Positions 29,998-36,926 of a stretch of DNA of 64,000 nt are shown piece by piece; position 1 is the first letter of the stretch, and each line of letters begins with the position of its first letter. The position numbers and the translations under genes are program-made. Below the pieces are notes generated by a model. That model ran no database searches. It had not been told where the DNA came from and was given only the letters and a program-made list of their open reading frames with translations. The stretch lies in NCBI RefSeq assembly GCF_900110225.1, contig NZ_FOCW01000002.1, positions 208,279-272,278 of the forward strand. Reading direction: 5' to 3'. The stretch is from Allobrachymonas denitrificans DSM 15123 (GTDB lineage Bacteria; Pseudomonadota; Gammaproteobacteria; Burkholderiales; Burkholderiaceae_C).

Positions 29998-31130
29998 ACG
30001 CCTGGCTTGCCCGACAACGCTACCTGATCGACTATGTGCTCGCCGCCATGGCGCGCCAGAAAGGCCGTGCCATCGGCCTGTGGGTGGTGTACACGCTGCT
30101 GGTGTTCGTGCTGGCCTCCGTCATGCTGTTCACCCACGCGCTGCGTCAGGAAAGCGCGCGCGTGCTGCAGCATGCGCCCGAGGTGGTGGTGCAGAAGCTG
30201 GTGGCCGGCCGCACCGACCTGATTCCGCCGGACTACATCGAGAAGATGGGCCGCATCCGTGGCGTGCGCGAGAAGCAGCTGCGCCTGTGGGGCTACTACT
30301 ACGACAGCGTGGTCAAGGCCAACTACACCTTCATGGTGCCGTCCGTGGCTGCGCCCGAGCCGGGCACCATCATGGTCGGGCCGGCCATGGCACGCACACG
30401 GGGCATCAAGGCGGGCGACCCGATTGCCTTCCGCAACTATGCCGGCACCATCATCAGCTACCAGGTGGCGCAGGTGCTGCCGCAGCCCACCGAGCTGATG
30501 AGTGCGGATCTGGTGCTGATGTCCGAACAGGATTTCCGCAGCCTGTTCAATTTCCCCGAAGGGTATTACACCGACATTGCCCTGACCGTCGCCAACCCCA
30601 AGGAAGTGCGCAACGTGGCCACCAAGGTGACCGAGGCGCTGCCGGATTCCCGTCCCATCCTGCGCGAGGAGATTCTGCGCACCTATGCCTCGGTGTTCGA
30701 CTGGCGCGAGGGCATGGTATTGGCGGTGCTGTCCGGTGCGCTGCTGGCGTTCGCCATCCTGGCCTGGGACAAGGCTTCCGGCCTGTCGGCCCAGGAGCGG
30801 CGCGAGATCGGCATCCTGAAAGCCGTCGGCTGGGAAACCGGCGACGTGCTGCGCATGAAGCTGTGGGAAGGCCTGCTGGTGTCCTTCACCGCCTTCCTGG
30901 CCGGCTATCTGCTGGCCTACTGGCATGTGTTCCACGCGGGCGGGGCCTTGTTCCGCCCGGTGCTGCAGGGCTGGGCGGTGCTTTATCCGGAGTTTGCGCT
31001 GCGCCCCGAGGTGGACGGGCTGCAGCTGTTCACGCTGCTGTTCTTTACCGTGGTGCCGTTCACGGCGGCGGTGCTGGTGCCGAGCTGGCGCGCGGCCATC
31101 ACCGATCCCGATGCCGTGATGCGGGCCTGA
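29994..31130 (+). CDS. FtsX-type ABC transporter permease
   Basis: A 378-residue permease of the MacB/FtsX/LolC type. One membrane helix lies near residues 25-48 (GLWVVYTLLVFVLASVMLF). A periplasmic domain of about 220 residues follows (VAGRTDLIPPDYIEKMGRI and onward), then three more helices from about residue 235 (MVLAVLSGALLAFAILAW). The cytoplasmic coupling loop QERREIGILKAVGWETGDVL is well kept. Four helices with a large extracytoplasmic domain are typical of mechanotransmission or lipoprotein/peptide transporters, not classic importers. The gene overlaps the small protein before it and is 10 bases from the ATPase gene. Confidence 0.9.
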   Translation: MNAWLARQRYLIDYVLAAMARQKGRAIGLWVVYTLLVFVLASVMLFTHALRQESARVLQHAPEVVVQKLVAGRTDLIPPDYIEKMGRIRGVREKQLRLWGYYYDSVVKANYTFMVPSVAAPEPGTIMVGPAMARTRGIKAGDPIAFRNYAGTIISYQVAQVLPQPTELMSADLVLMSEQDFRSLFNFPEGYYTDIALTVANPKEVRNVATKVTEALPDSRPILREEILRTYASVFDWREGMVLAVLSGALLAFAILAWDKASGLSAQERREIGILKAVGWETGDVLRMKLWEGLLVSFTAFLAGYLLAYWHVFHAGGALFRPVLQGWAVLYPEFALRPEVDGLQLFTLLFFTVVPFTAAVLVPSWRAAITDPDAVMRA

Positions 31131-31140
31131 GGACATTGCC

Positions 31141-31818
31141 ATGCTTGAACTCGTCGACATCACCAAGTCCTTCCACGAAGGCCAGCCCAATGCCTACACG
31201 GCGCTGAAGAACGTGTCGCTCACGCTGGAGCGCGGCAAGGTGATTGCGCTGCACGGCCCGAGCGGCTCCGGCAAGACCACGCTGCTGACCCTGATCGGCT
31301 GCCTGGCGCGTCCCACCAGCGGCCGTGTGCGGCTGGACGGGCAGGATATCTCCTCGTTGCCCGAGCGCTTTCTGACGGCGCTGCGGCGCGAGCGTTTCGG
31401 CTTCGTGTTCCAGCAGTTCAACCTGATCGCCGGCATGAGCGCGCGCGACAACGTGATGGTGCCGGCCTATCCCACGGGGCTGCCGTACCGCATGCTGCTG
31501 GACCGGGCCGAGGAGTTGCTGGCCCAGCTCAACCTGTCGCACCGCAGTGGCGCGCTGGTGCAGACGCTCTCCGGTGGCGAGCAGCAGCGCGTGGCGATTG
31601 CGCGCGCGCTGATCAACCAGCCGGACATTCTGATCGCCGACGAGCCCACGGCCAACCTGGACAGCGCTTTGGCGAAGGAATGCCTGGACATCCTGGGCCG
31701 TCTCAACGCCCAGGGCACCACGGTCATCCTCTCCAGCCACGATCCGCTGGTGCTGGACAGCCCGCTGGTGCAGCAGCGCGTCGGCCTGCGCGACGGCCAG
31801 GTGCAGGAGGTGCGCTGA
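31141..31818 (+). CDS. LolD/MacB-type ABC transporter ATPase
   Basis: A 225-residue nucleotide-binding subunit. Walker A is LHGPSGSGKTTLL, the Q-loop is FVFQQFNLIAGMSA, the signature is TLSGGEQQRVAIARAL, Walker B is ILIADEPTANLDSAL, and the H-loop is VILSSHDPLVLDS. The signature and the TAxLDS form place it with LolD/MacB/FtsE-type ATPases, matching the FtsX-type permease just upstream. No fused permease is present. The stop abuts the next start with no spacer. Confidence 0.93.
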   Translation: MLELVDITKSFHEGQPNAYTALKNVSLTLERGKVIALHGPSGSGKTTLLTLIGCLARPTSGRVRLDGQDISSLPERFLTALRRERFGFVFQQFNLIAGMSARDNVMVPAYPTGLPYRMLLDRAEELLAQLNLSHRSGALVQTLSGGEQQRVAIARALINQPDILIADEPTANLDSALAKECLDILGRLNAQGTTVILSSHDPLVLDSPLVQQRVGLRDGQVQEVR

Positions 31819-32826
31819 ATGTTCTTCCAGCCGGCCATCCTCGCCTTGCTGCTGGCCTCCGGTCTGGGGCTGGCGGCCTTGCTGGTGGCATCGCCCTGGG
31901 TGCTGCAGCTGGTGCGGCACTGGGATCTGCGCAGCGGCAGCCGGCTGCAGCTGGTGCTGGAGCGGCGTACCTATCTGCTGTCCACGCTGGTGGGCTTTGT
32001 GCTGGTGGTGCAGATGGCCTCGCTGCTGCTGTTCGTGTTCAATGCCGACCGCATGGCGGTGCAGTTTGTCGGCGCCATGTGCGCGGTGGGCACACTGCAG
32101 GCCAACAGCTATGGCTTTCCGGCGCTGTATGCGCAACTGGCGGTGTTCTTTCTGGCCAGCGGCTGGCTGGTGCTGCATGCGGCCGATGCGCGGGCGCCGG
32201 ACTATCCGCTCACGCGCCTCAAGTTCGTGCTGATGGTGGCGGTGCTGCTGCCGGCGGTGGCGCTGAGTTTCGGGCTGCAATGGCTGTATTTCGGCAACCT
32301 GAGTGCCGACGTGATCACTTCCTGCTGCGGCAGCCTGTTCTCGGTGGAAGCCACCGATCTGGGCGGTGACCTGGCCGGCCTGCCGCCGGGACCGACGCTG
32401 TGGGTGTATGCGCTCACGCTGCTGCTGGCGATGGCGGCAGCCGCCTGGCAGATCTGGCGGGGCAGGGCAGCCGGGCTGCTTGGCGTGCTGAGTGCAGCGG
32501 CCTTCGTCGTGGCCATTACCGGCATCATCTCCTTCCTCTCGCTCTACATCTACGAGCATCCGCATCACCACTGTCCGTTCTGCATTCTCAAGCCCGAATA
32601 CGGTTACCGCGGCTATCTGATCTACATCCCGCTGTTTGCGGCCACGGCGGCCGGCATTGGCGTCGGCATTCTGGGTCGGGTGAAGCATCTGCCCAGCCTG
32701 CAGGGTGTGGCGCCCGTGCTGGCGCGGCGCCTGGCCTGGGTGGCGCTGCTGGGCTTCGGCTTCTACCTGCTGCTGTCGCTGGGAATGGTGTGGCAGTCGG
32801 GGCTGATCCTGCTGGAGGCCGCATGA
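31819..32826 (+). CDS. Polytopic membrane protein with Cys/His motifs, function unknown
   Basis: A 335-residue protein with about eight or nine hydrophobic segments spread over its length. Two possible metal or redox sites are visible: VITSCCGSLFS (adjacent cysteines, near residue 175) and EHPHHHCPFCILKPEYGYRG (His-rich CPFC near residue 255). Both fall next to membrane ends and so could face the periplasm together. I do not recognise a family. It starts directly after the ATPase stop, so it is very likely part of the transporter system, perhaps a redox or copper-handling partner. Confidence 0.75.
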   Translation: MFFQPAILALLLASGLGLAALLVASPWVLQLVRHWDLRSGSRLQLVLERRTYLLSTLVGFVLVVQMASLLLFVFNADRMAVQFVGAMCAVGTLQANSYGFPALYAQLAVFFLASGWLVLHAADARAPDYPLTRLKFVLMVAVLLPAVALSFGLQWLYFGNLSADVITSCCGSLFSVEATDLGGDLAGLPPGPTLWVYALTLLLAMAAAAWQIWRGRAAGLLGVLSAAAFVVAITGIISFLSLYIYEHPHHHCPFCILKPEYGYRGYLIYIPLFAATAAGIGVGILGRVKHLPSLQGVAPVLARRLAWVALLGFGFYLLLSLGMVWQSGLILLEAA

Positions 32827-32987
32827 GGCTTGTCGCACTTGCCATGCACTGGACGCACTTCTGCAGGGGCGGCACGTTGTCGCGTGCTGCGGACGGTGCA
32901 TGGGGTCTTTCCCAAGGCATTTCACGGGAAGCCGGTTCCCGCAATAAACCGGCACACCACTCGTACCTTCAAGGAGAACTTTCATGA
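32823..32987 (+). CDS. Possible 54-residue ORF joining the membrane protein and NosL genes
   Basis: The frame ATG AGG CTT begins inside the stop of the membrane-protein gene (ATGA) and ends on a TGA that overlaps the ATG of the NosL-like gene, again as ATGA. Such four-base overlaps at both ends would couple translation through the gap. The 54-residue product has no signal, helix or motif that I recognise, and its base composition does not clearly mark it as coding. The NosL ribosome-binding site (AAGGAGAA) lies inside it. Low confidence. Confidence 0.3.
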   Translation: MRLVALAMHWTHFCRGGTLSRAADGAWGLSQGISREAGSRNKPAHHSYLQGELS

Positions 32988-33610
32988 AACGTCGCAGCTT
33001 CGTAGAACTTTCCATGCTCGGCGGTGCCGGCGTCATGGCCACGGCTTGTGCACAGACGCCTGCTGTTGCCCAGAAAGCCGGTTGCCCGACCGATGGCACG
33101 CCCAACCAGTTCATCCCGAAGAAGGCAGCGGATGCCAATCCCCTGCAGAACGAGCTGGCCAAGTATCCCAAGTGCCCCTACTGCGGCATGGACCGTACCC
33201 AGTACAGCCACAGCCGCATGCTGATCCAGTACGGTGATGATCTGGTGGACGGCACCTGCTCCATCCACTGCTCGGCACTGAGCCTGGGCTTGAACATCGA
33301 CCGCCAGCCCAAGATGATCTGGGTGGGCGACAATGCCTCCAGTGCCGAGGTCAAGCCGCTGGTGGAAGTGGACAAGGCCGCCTTCCTGGTGGGCAGCAGC
33401 ATCAAGGGCGTGATGACAAAGCGTTCCAAGGTGGCTTACGGAACTCGGGCCGCTGCCGAGGCATCCAAAAAGGCCAATGGCGGCGAGATCGTCGGTTTCG
33501 ACCAGGCACTGGCCGCTGCCTATGCCGATCTGTCTACGGATGTGAGCATGATCCGCAAGAACCGCGAAGAGCGCCGCAAGCGCATGGCTGAACAGCAGAA
33601 GAAAGGGTAA
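32984..33610 (+). CDS. NosL-like copper lipoprotein (first copy)
   Basis: A 208-residue protein. The N-terminus is twin-arginine-like but short (MKRRSFVELSMLGGAGVMATAC), with a Cys suited to lipidation. The NosL-type motif is PKCPYCGMDRTQYSHSRMLI, in which Cys, Met and His are candidate copper ligands, and DGTCSIHCSAL adds a further Cys-x3-Cys pair. A charged helical tail ends the protein. NosL proteins bind Cu(I) and help metal delivery to N2O reductase; here no nos gene is in view, so another cuproenzyme may be served. A strong Shine-Dalgarno sequence, AAGGAGAA, precedes the start. Confidence 0.82.
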   Translation: MKRRSFVELSMLGGAGVMATACAQTPAVAQKAGCPTDGTPNQFIPKKAADANPLQNELAKYPKCPYCGMDRTQYSHSRMLIQYGDDLVDGTCSIHCSALSLGLNIDRQPKMIWVGDNASSAEVKPLVEVDKAAFLVGSSIKGVMTKRSKVAYGTRAAAEASKKANGGEIVGFDQALAAAYADLSTDVSMIRKNREERRKRMAEQQKKG

Positions 33611-33616
33611 TCCACC

Positions 33617-34144
33617 ATGTCCTACGTCCGACTGAACCGCCGCGCCACGCTGGGTTTGCTGGCTGCCGTGGCCCTTGCTCCGGTGCACGCCGCGGGGCAG
33701 CCGGGCGTGGCGGCTCCGGTGGTGAAGGTGCCCAAGCCGGCACCGATGGACCTGTGCCCGGTGTGCGGCATGGTCGTGTCCAAGTACCCGGCCTGGGTGG
33801 CTACCGTGCTCTGGAAAAACGGCCAGACGCACCATTTCGACGGTGCCAAGGACATGTTCAAGTTCCTGCACAACCTGGCCAAGTACGCTCCGCGCCAGAA
33901 GGCAGAGGACATGGTCACCATCGCCGTGACCGAGTACTACAACCTCGACAAGGTCGATGCGCGCAAGGCCTGGTACGTGATCGGCTCCGACGTGCTCGGC
34001 CCCATGGGGCATGAATTCGTGCCGCTGGCCACCGAGGCCGATGCGCGCGACTTTCTCAAGGACCACAAGGGCAGGAAGATCATGCGCTTTGCCGATGTCA
34101 CGGCACAGTGGCCTGGCAAGCTGGACAAGGGACAGTTCCAGTAA
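33617..34144 (+). CDS. NosL-like copper protein (second copy)
   Basis: A 175-residue exported protein with signal peptide (ATLGLLAAVALAPVHAAGQ). DLCPVCGMVVSKYPAW is the NosL C-x2-C-G-M motif, followed by THHFDGAKDMFKF, a typical metal/fold region. It differs from the first copy in length and lacks the CSIHC element, so the two are diverged paralogues rather than a recent duplication. It starts six bases after the first copy and ends the cluster; the next gene is convergent. Confidence 0.85.
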   Translation: MSYVRLNRRATLGLLAAVALAPVHAAGQPGVAAPVVKVPKPAPMDLCPVCGMVVSKYPAWVATVLWKNGQTHHFDGAKDMFKFLHNLAKYAPRQKAEDMVTIAVTEYYNLDKVDARKAWYVIGSDVLGPMGHEFVPLATEADARDFLKDHKGRKIMRFADVTAQWPGKLDKGQFQ

Positions 34145-34222
34145 ACAGGCCGGCTACGCATCGTTTCGTGGACAAGGCTGCCGGGTGCAGCCTGCCCGCG
34201 TTGCGGTGGCGGGAGCCGGTGC

Positions 34223-35290
34223 TCAGGTCGCGGCGTTTTCTGAAGACATGTCCGGCAGCGTGATCCGGATGTGGGTTCCCTGCTCGCCGGAGTCCAGCTG
34301 CCACGTTCCCCCCAGCCGCTCGATGCGCGCCCGCATGCTTTGCAGCCCGATGCCCATGCCGGCGGTTTCCATCAGGGCCGCATCGAAGCCCCGGCCGTTG
34401 TCGCGGATGTGGAGCTGCATGCCGTTCGATGCGGGCAGGGCGTTCAGTTCCACGCACACCTCCGTGGCCTTGCTGTGCTTGACGATGTTGGTGAGCGCTT
34501 CTTCCAGCACGCGGGCCAGCGCCATGCAATGGCGCGCTTCGGGTTGCCAAGGCCAGGCGTCCGGCATGTTCCAGAGGGCGTCCATCGCCAGTTCGTCGAA
34601 CAGCATGCCGAAACGGTGCCGGATCGGTGCCAGCCACTGCGATGGAGTCCCCGGCGCCTTGGCCTGCGAACCGGCTTCGGCATCCAGAATCTGCCTCAGG
34701 TCATTGCGCAGGACCTTGAGATAGCCCAGAAAGGCGTCGTTGCTCATCGGGGCCGGGGCGTGTCGCACGCTGCCCATGGCGCGCATCAGCGAGCTGCCAA
34801 GTCCGTCGTGCAGGTCATGCGTCAGGTCCATGCGGGCCTTCAGCCGGGAGCGTTCGCGCTCGACCAGCAGCTGGCGTTCATTGGCCGCCTGCAGCTCCGC
34901 GCGTGCTGCGTCGACGCGCTCCTGCAGTTCCTTGTTGAAGCGCGTGATGCGCCGCAAGTCACGCGCCACCCGCAGCGCCATGATCACGCCCATGCACAGC
35001 AGGGTGGCGACGCCCGTGTACGGCGTGAGCAGTTCCATCCGGGCGGGGAAGAATAGCACCGCGATCAGGTCATGGACACCGACCACCAGCACCGCCAGCA
35101 GCCAGATGGCCAGCAGCACGCGGCTGAAATTGCGCTTGCGCCAGAGCGGCCACTGGAGCAGCAGGGCATTGCCCAGAATCAGCAGGCTGCACAGCAGGAA
35201 AATCGAAAGGGACGAATATCCCAGCCAGGGGATCGGAATCAGCCAGTGCGTCAGCAGCATCGCGGCAGCCAGAATCAGCAGAGCCTGCAA
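34223..35290 (-). CDS. Sensor histidine kinase, membrane and catalytic part after an in-frame stop
   Basis: This 355-codon frame begins at a TTG only because a TGA lies four codons upstream (35302-35300); it is the direct in-frame continuation of the preceding frame. It has the last four membrane helices of a sensor domain (LLILAAAMLLTHWLI, LSIFLLCSLLILGNALLL and onward), a coiled coil and a HisKA_3 phosphoacceptor motif DLTHDLHDGLGSSLMRAM. The HATPase region has a good N box (LEEALTNIVKHSKA) and G box (DNGRGFDAAL, GMGIGLQSMRAR). All catalytic residues are intact, so the interrupted gene is otherwise well preserved. Partner of the NarL-type regulator. Confidence 0.75.
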   Translation of the reverse strand: MQALLILAAAMLLTHWLIPIPWLGYSSLSIFLLCSLLILGNALLLQWPLWRKRNFSRVLLAIWLLAVLVVGVHDLIAVLFFPARMELLTPYTGVATLLCMGVIMALRVARDLRRITRFNKELQERVDAARAELQAANERQLLVERERSRLKARMDLTHDLHDGLGSSLMRAMGSVRHAPAPMSNDAFLGYLKVLRNDLRQILDAEAGSQAKAPGTPSQWLAPIRHRFGMLFDELAMDALWNMPDAWPWQPEARHCMALARVLEEALTNIVKHSKATEVCVELNALPASNGMQLHIRDNGRGFDAALMETAGMGIGLQSMRARIERLGGTWQLDSGEQGTHIRITLPDMSSENAAT

Positions 35291-35299
35291 CGCGCGCCG

Positions 35300-36178
35300 T
35301 CAGGTCAGTCCGGCAAAGGTCCAGGTGAACAGGCAGAAGCAGACCGCGTAAACTACCAGCGCACTCATGAAGAAGCGCTCCAGAGTGGCAGTGTCGGGGA
35401 AGGGCCAGGGCGATGTCATCAGCAGGGTGCCAGCAAAGGCCACCCAAGAGGCAGTCAGCAGGGCGAACCAGCCGAACTCCCGGGCACGCCGGTACAGCAA
35501 CCAGACCAGCAGGCTGAGCACACTCAGGGTGGCCGACACCACCACATCGGCCTGCAGCCAGCCGCGCTGCATCCCCGTCTGCTTCTGATGCAGGGCCAGC
35601 ATGGAGGCAGGGTCGCCCAGTTGCAGCTTGCCCAGGCCGGGCGTCTGGAACTCCACCCCGGTGACGCGGAACCAGAGCAGGTTCTCGCCGGCTTGCAGCG
35701 ACGAGGCCGGCAACACCCAGTAGCGTGGCATGTTGGCACTGCGGGACAGCGGCTCCTCCAGATTCGTGTCGCGCCAGAGCAGGGTGTCATTGAGATAGAA
35801 CGCCCCGGCCTGGCTGAGCGAAGCCAGTGTGACGCCGGTTGCCGGCTCGCAGGGATTGCGCCAGGCGATGCGGTACCAGACCGTGCCGCCATAGCCGGGC
35901 CAGCGCTGGATCCACTGGTCGGGCAGCGTCACATCCACCCAGCCGCTGGTCGGGCGCTGGTCCGGGTTTTCAGGCGCGCGGGCGGCCTGGATCGAACGAA
36001 TTTCTGGAGTACAGGCTGCCGCGCTGGCGGTTGATGTGCTGGTCGCAGCCCGGACCGGCAGTGCAGCAAAGGCCAACCAGCAGGCAATTAGGACAGCAAG
36101 CCACGCGCACGTGCTTCGTAGACGGCCCGTGTGCGTCCGGAAACAGCCAGCTTGCGGTAGATGTGCTTGATGTGGCAT
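35300..36178 (-). CDS. Sensor histidine kinase, N-terminal extracellular domain (cut by TGA)
   Basis: A 292-residue N-terminal piece with a signal-like helix (AWLAVLIACWLAFAALPVRA), a beta-rich periplasmic domain (residues about 50-200, including TVWYRIAWRNPCEPATGVTL and QAGENLLWFRVTGVEFQT) and two or three membrane helices (VVSATLSVLSLLVWLLYRR and following). It ends at TGA in GLT-stop-RRALQ, where the next frame continues without shift. The start is uncertain: ATG 36178 overlaps the regulator by about 90 bases, and no better ATG/GTG/TTG exists before the signal. Domain layout is that of 7TM-type sensor kinases. Confidence 0.65.
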   Translation of the reverse strand: MPHQAHLPQAGCFRTHTGRLRSTCAWLAVLIACWLAFAALPVRAATSTSTASAAACTPEIRSIQAARAPENPDQRPTSGWVDVTLPDQWIQRWPGYGGTVWYRIAWRNPCEPATGVTLASLSQAGAFYLNDTLLWRDTNLEEPLSRSANMPRYWVLPASSLQAGENLLWFRVTGVEFQTPGLGKLQLGDPASMLALHQKQTGMQRGWLQADVVVSATLSVLSLLVWLLYRRAREFGWFALLTASWVAFAGTLLMTSPWPFPDTATLERFFMSALVVYAVCFCLFTWTFAGLT

Positions 36179-36807
36179 TCGATGGTATGTCGTGAGAGAA
36201 ACAGGCGTTCGGCGATTTCGCGGTTGCTCAGGCCTTCGGCCACCAGCTGGAGAATGCCAGATTCTCGCCGGGTCAGCGTTTCCTCGTGGTCCGGATTGTG
36301 CTCCTGGGTCGGTGGCGGGCTGGGTTTTTCGGCTTTGGGAGGGGTGGCCTGCAGCAGATGCAGGATGCGGCGCGCGATGAAGGGGTCGATCGGCGCACCG
36401 CCTCGCAGCACGCTGCGGATGGACAGTGCCATCTCCATGTCATCGCGCTCCTTGAGCACATAGCCGGTGGCGCCCGCCTGCAGCGCCTGCAGGATGATCT
36501 CCTCTGTGCTCCAGGACGAGACCACCAGAATGCTCAGGGCCGGGTCGCTCTCGCGCATCTCGGCAATCAGCTCCAGCCCGTTGCCATCCGGCAGGCCCAG
36601 ATCCACCAGGGCCAGCGCGGCCGGATTCTGTGCCAGCCAGCTGCGCGCTTCCGCCAGACGGGTCACGAAGACCAGCGCGTTCTCCTCATAGCCCAGTTCC
36701 AGCAACAGGTGCAGCAGCTTGGCGCGCATCAGGGGCTCGTCTTCCACGATCAGCACGGGGGCTGGCAGATAGTCGACGCTGGGAGACTTGAGAATGGACA
36801 TGGGCAT
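36088..36807 (-). CDS. NarL/FixJ-type response regulator
   Basis: A 239-residue regulator. The receiver domain has acidic residues in VLIVEDEPLM, the phosphoacceptor Asp in LALVDLGLPDGNG, the SSWSTEE switch region and a Lys in GYVLKERD. A proline-rich linker follows, then a LuxR-type helix-turn-helix (TRRESGILQLVAEGLSNREIAERLFLSRHTIECHIKHIY). It is upstream of, and overlaps, the sensor kinase start, so the pair form one system. Start could be 36807 or 36801. Targets unknown; the nearby copper cluster is one option by proximity only. Confidence 0.9.
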   Translation of the reverse strand: MPMSILKSPSVDYLPAPVLIVEDEPLMRAKLLHLLLELGYEENALVFVTRLAEARSWLAQNPAALALVDLGLPDGNGLELIAEMRESDPALSILVVSSWSTEEIILQALQAGATGYVLKERDDMEMALSIRSVLRGGAPIDPFIARRILHLLQATPPKAEKPSPPPTQEHNPDHEETLTRRESGILQLVAEGLSNREIAERLFLSRHTIECHIKHIYRKLAVSGRTRAVYEARARGLLS

Positions 36808-36926
36808 GAAGAACGAAGCAGACAGACAACCGGACCATGCGCCCCTCACAAGGCGCGTTGCCGACTGTTGGACCTTAGGAGATTGTCCCGCGGGGCGTCA
36901 ATCCCCAGAAACAGGGTAGTTGCACC

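Noticed and set aside
35300..35302. Selenocysteine at the TGA in the sensor kinase
   Set aside because: No SECIS-like hairpin directly after the codon was seen and the family has no selenocysteine members that I know of; a nonsense change is simpler.
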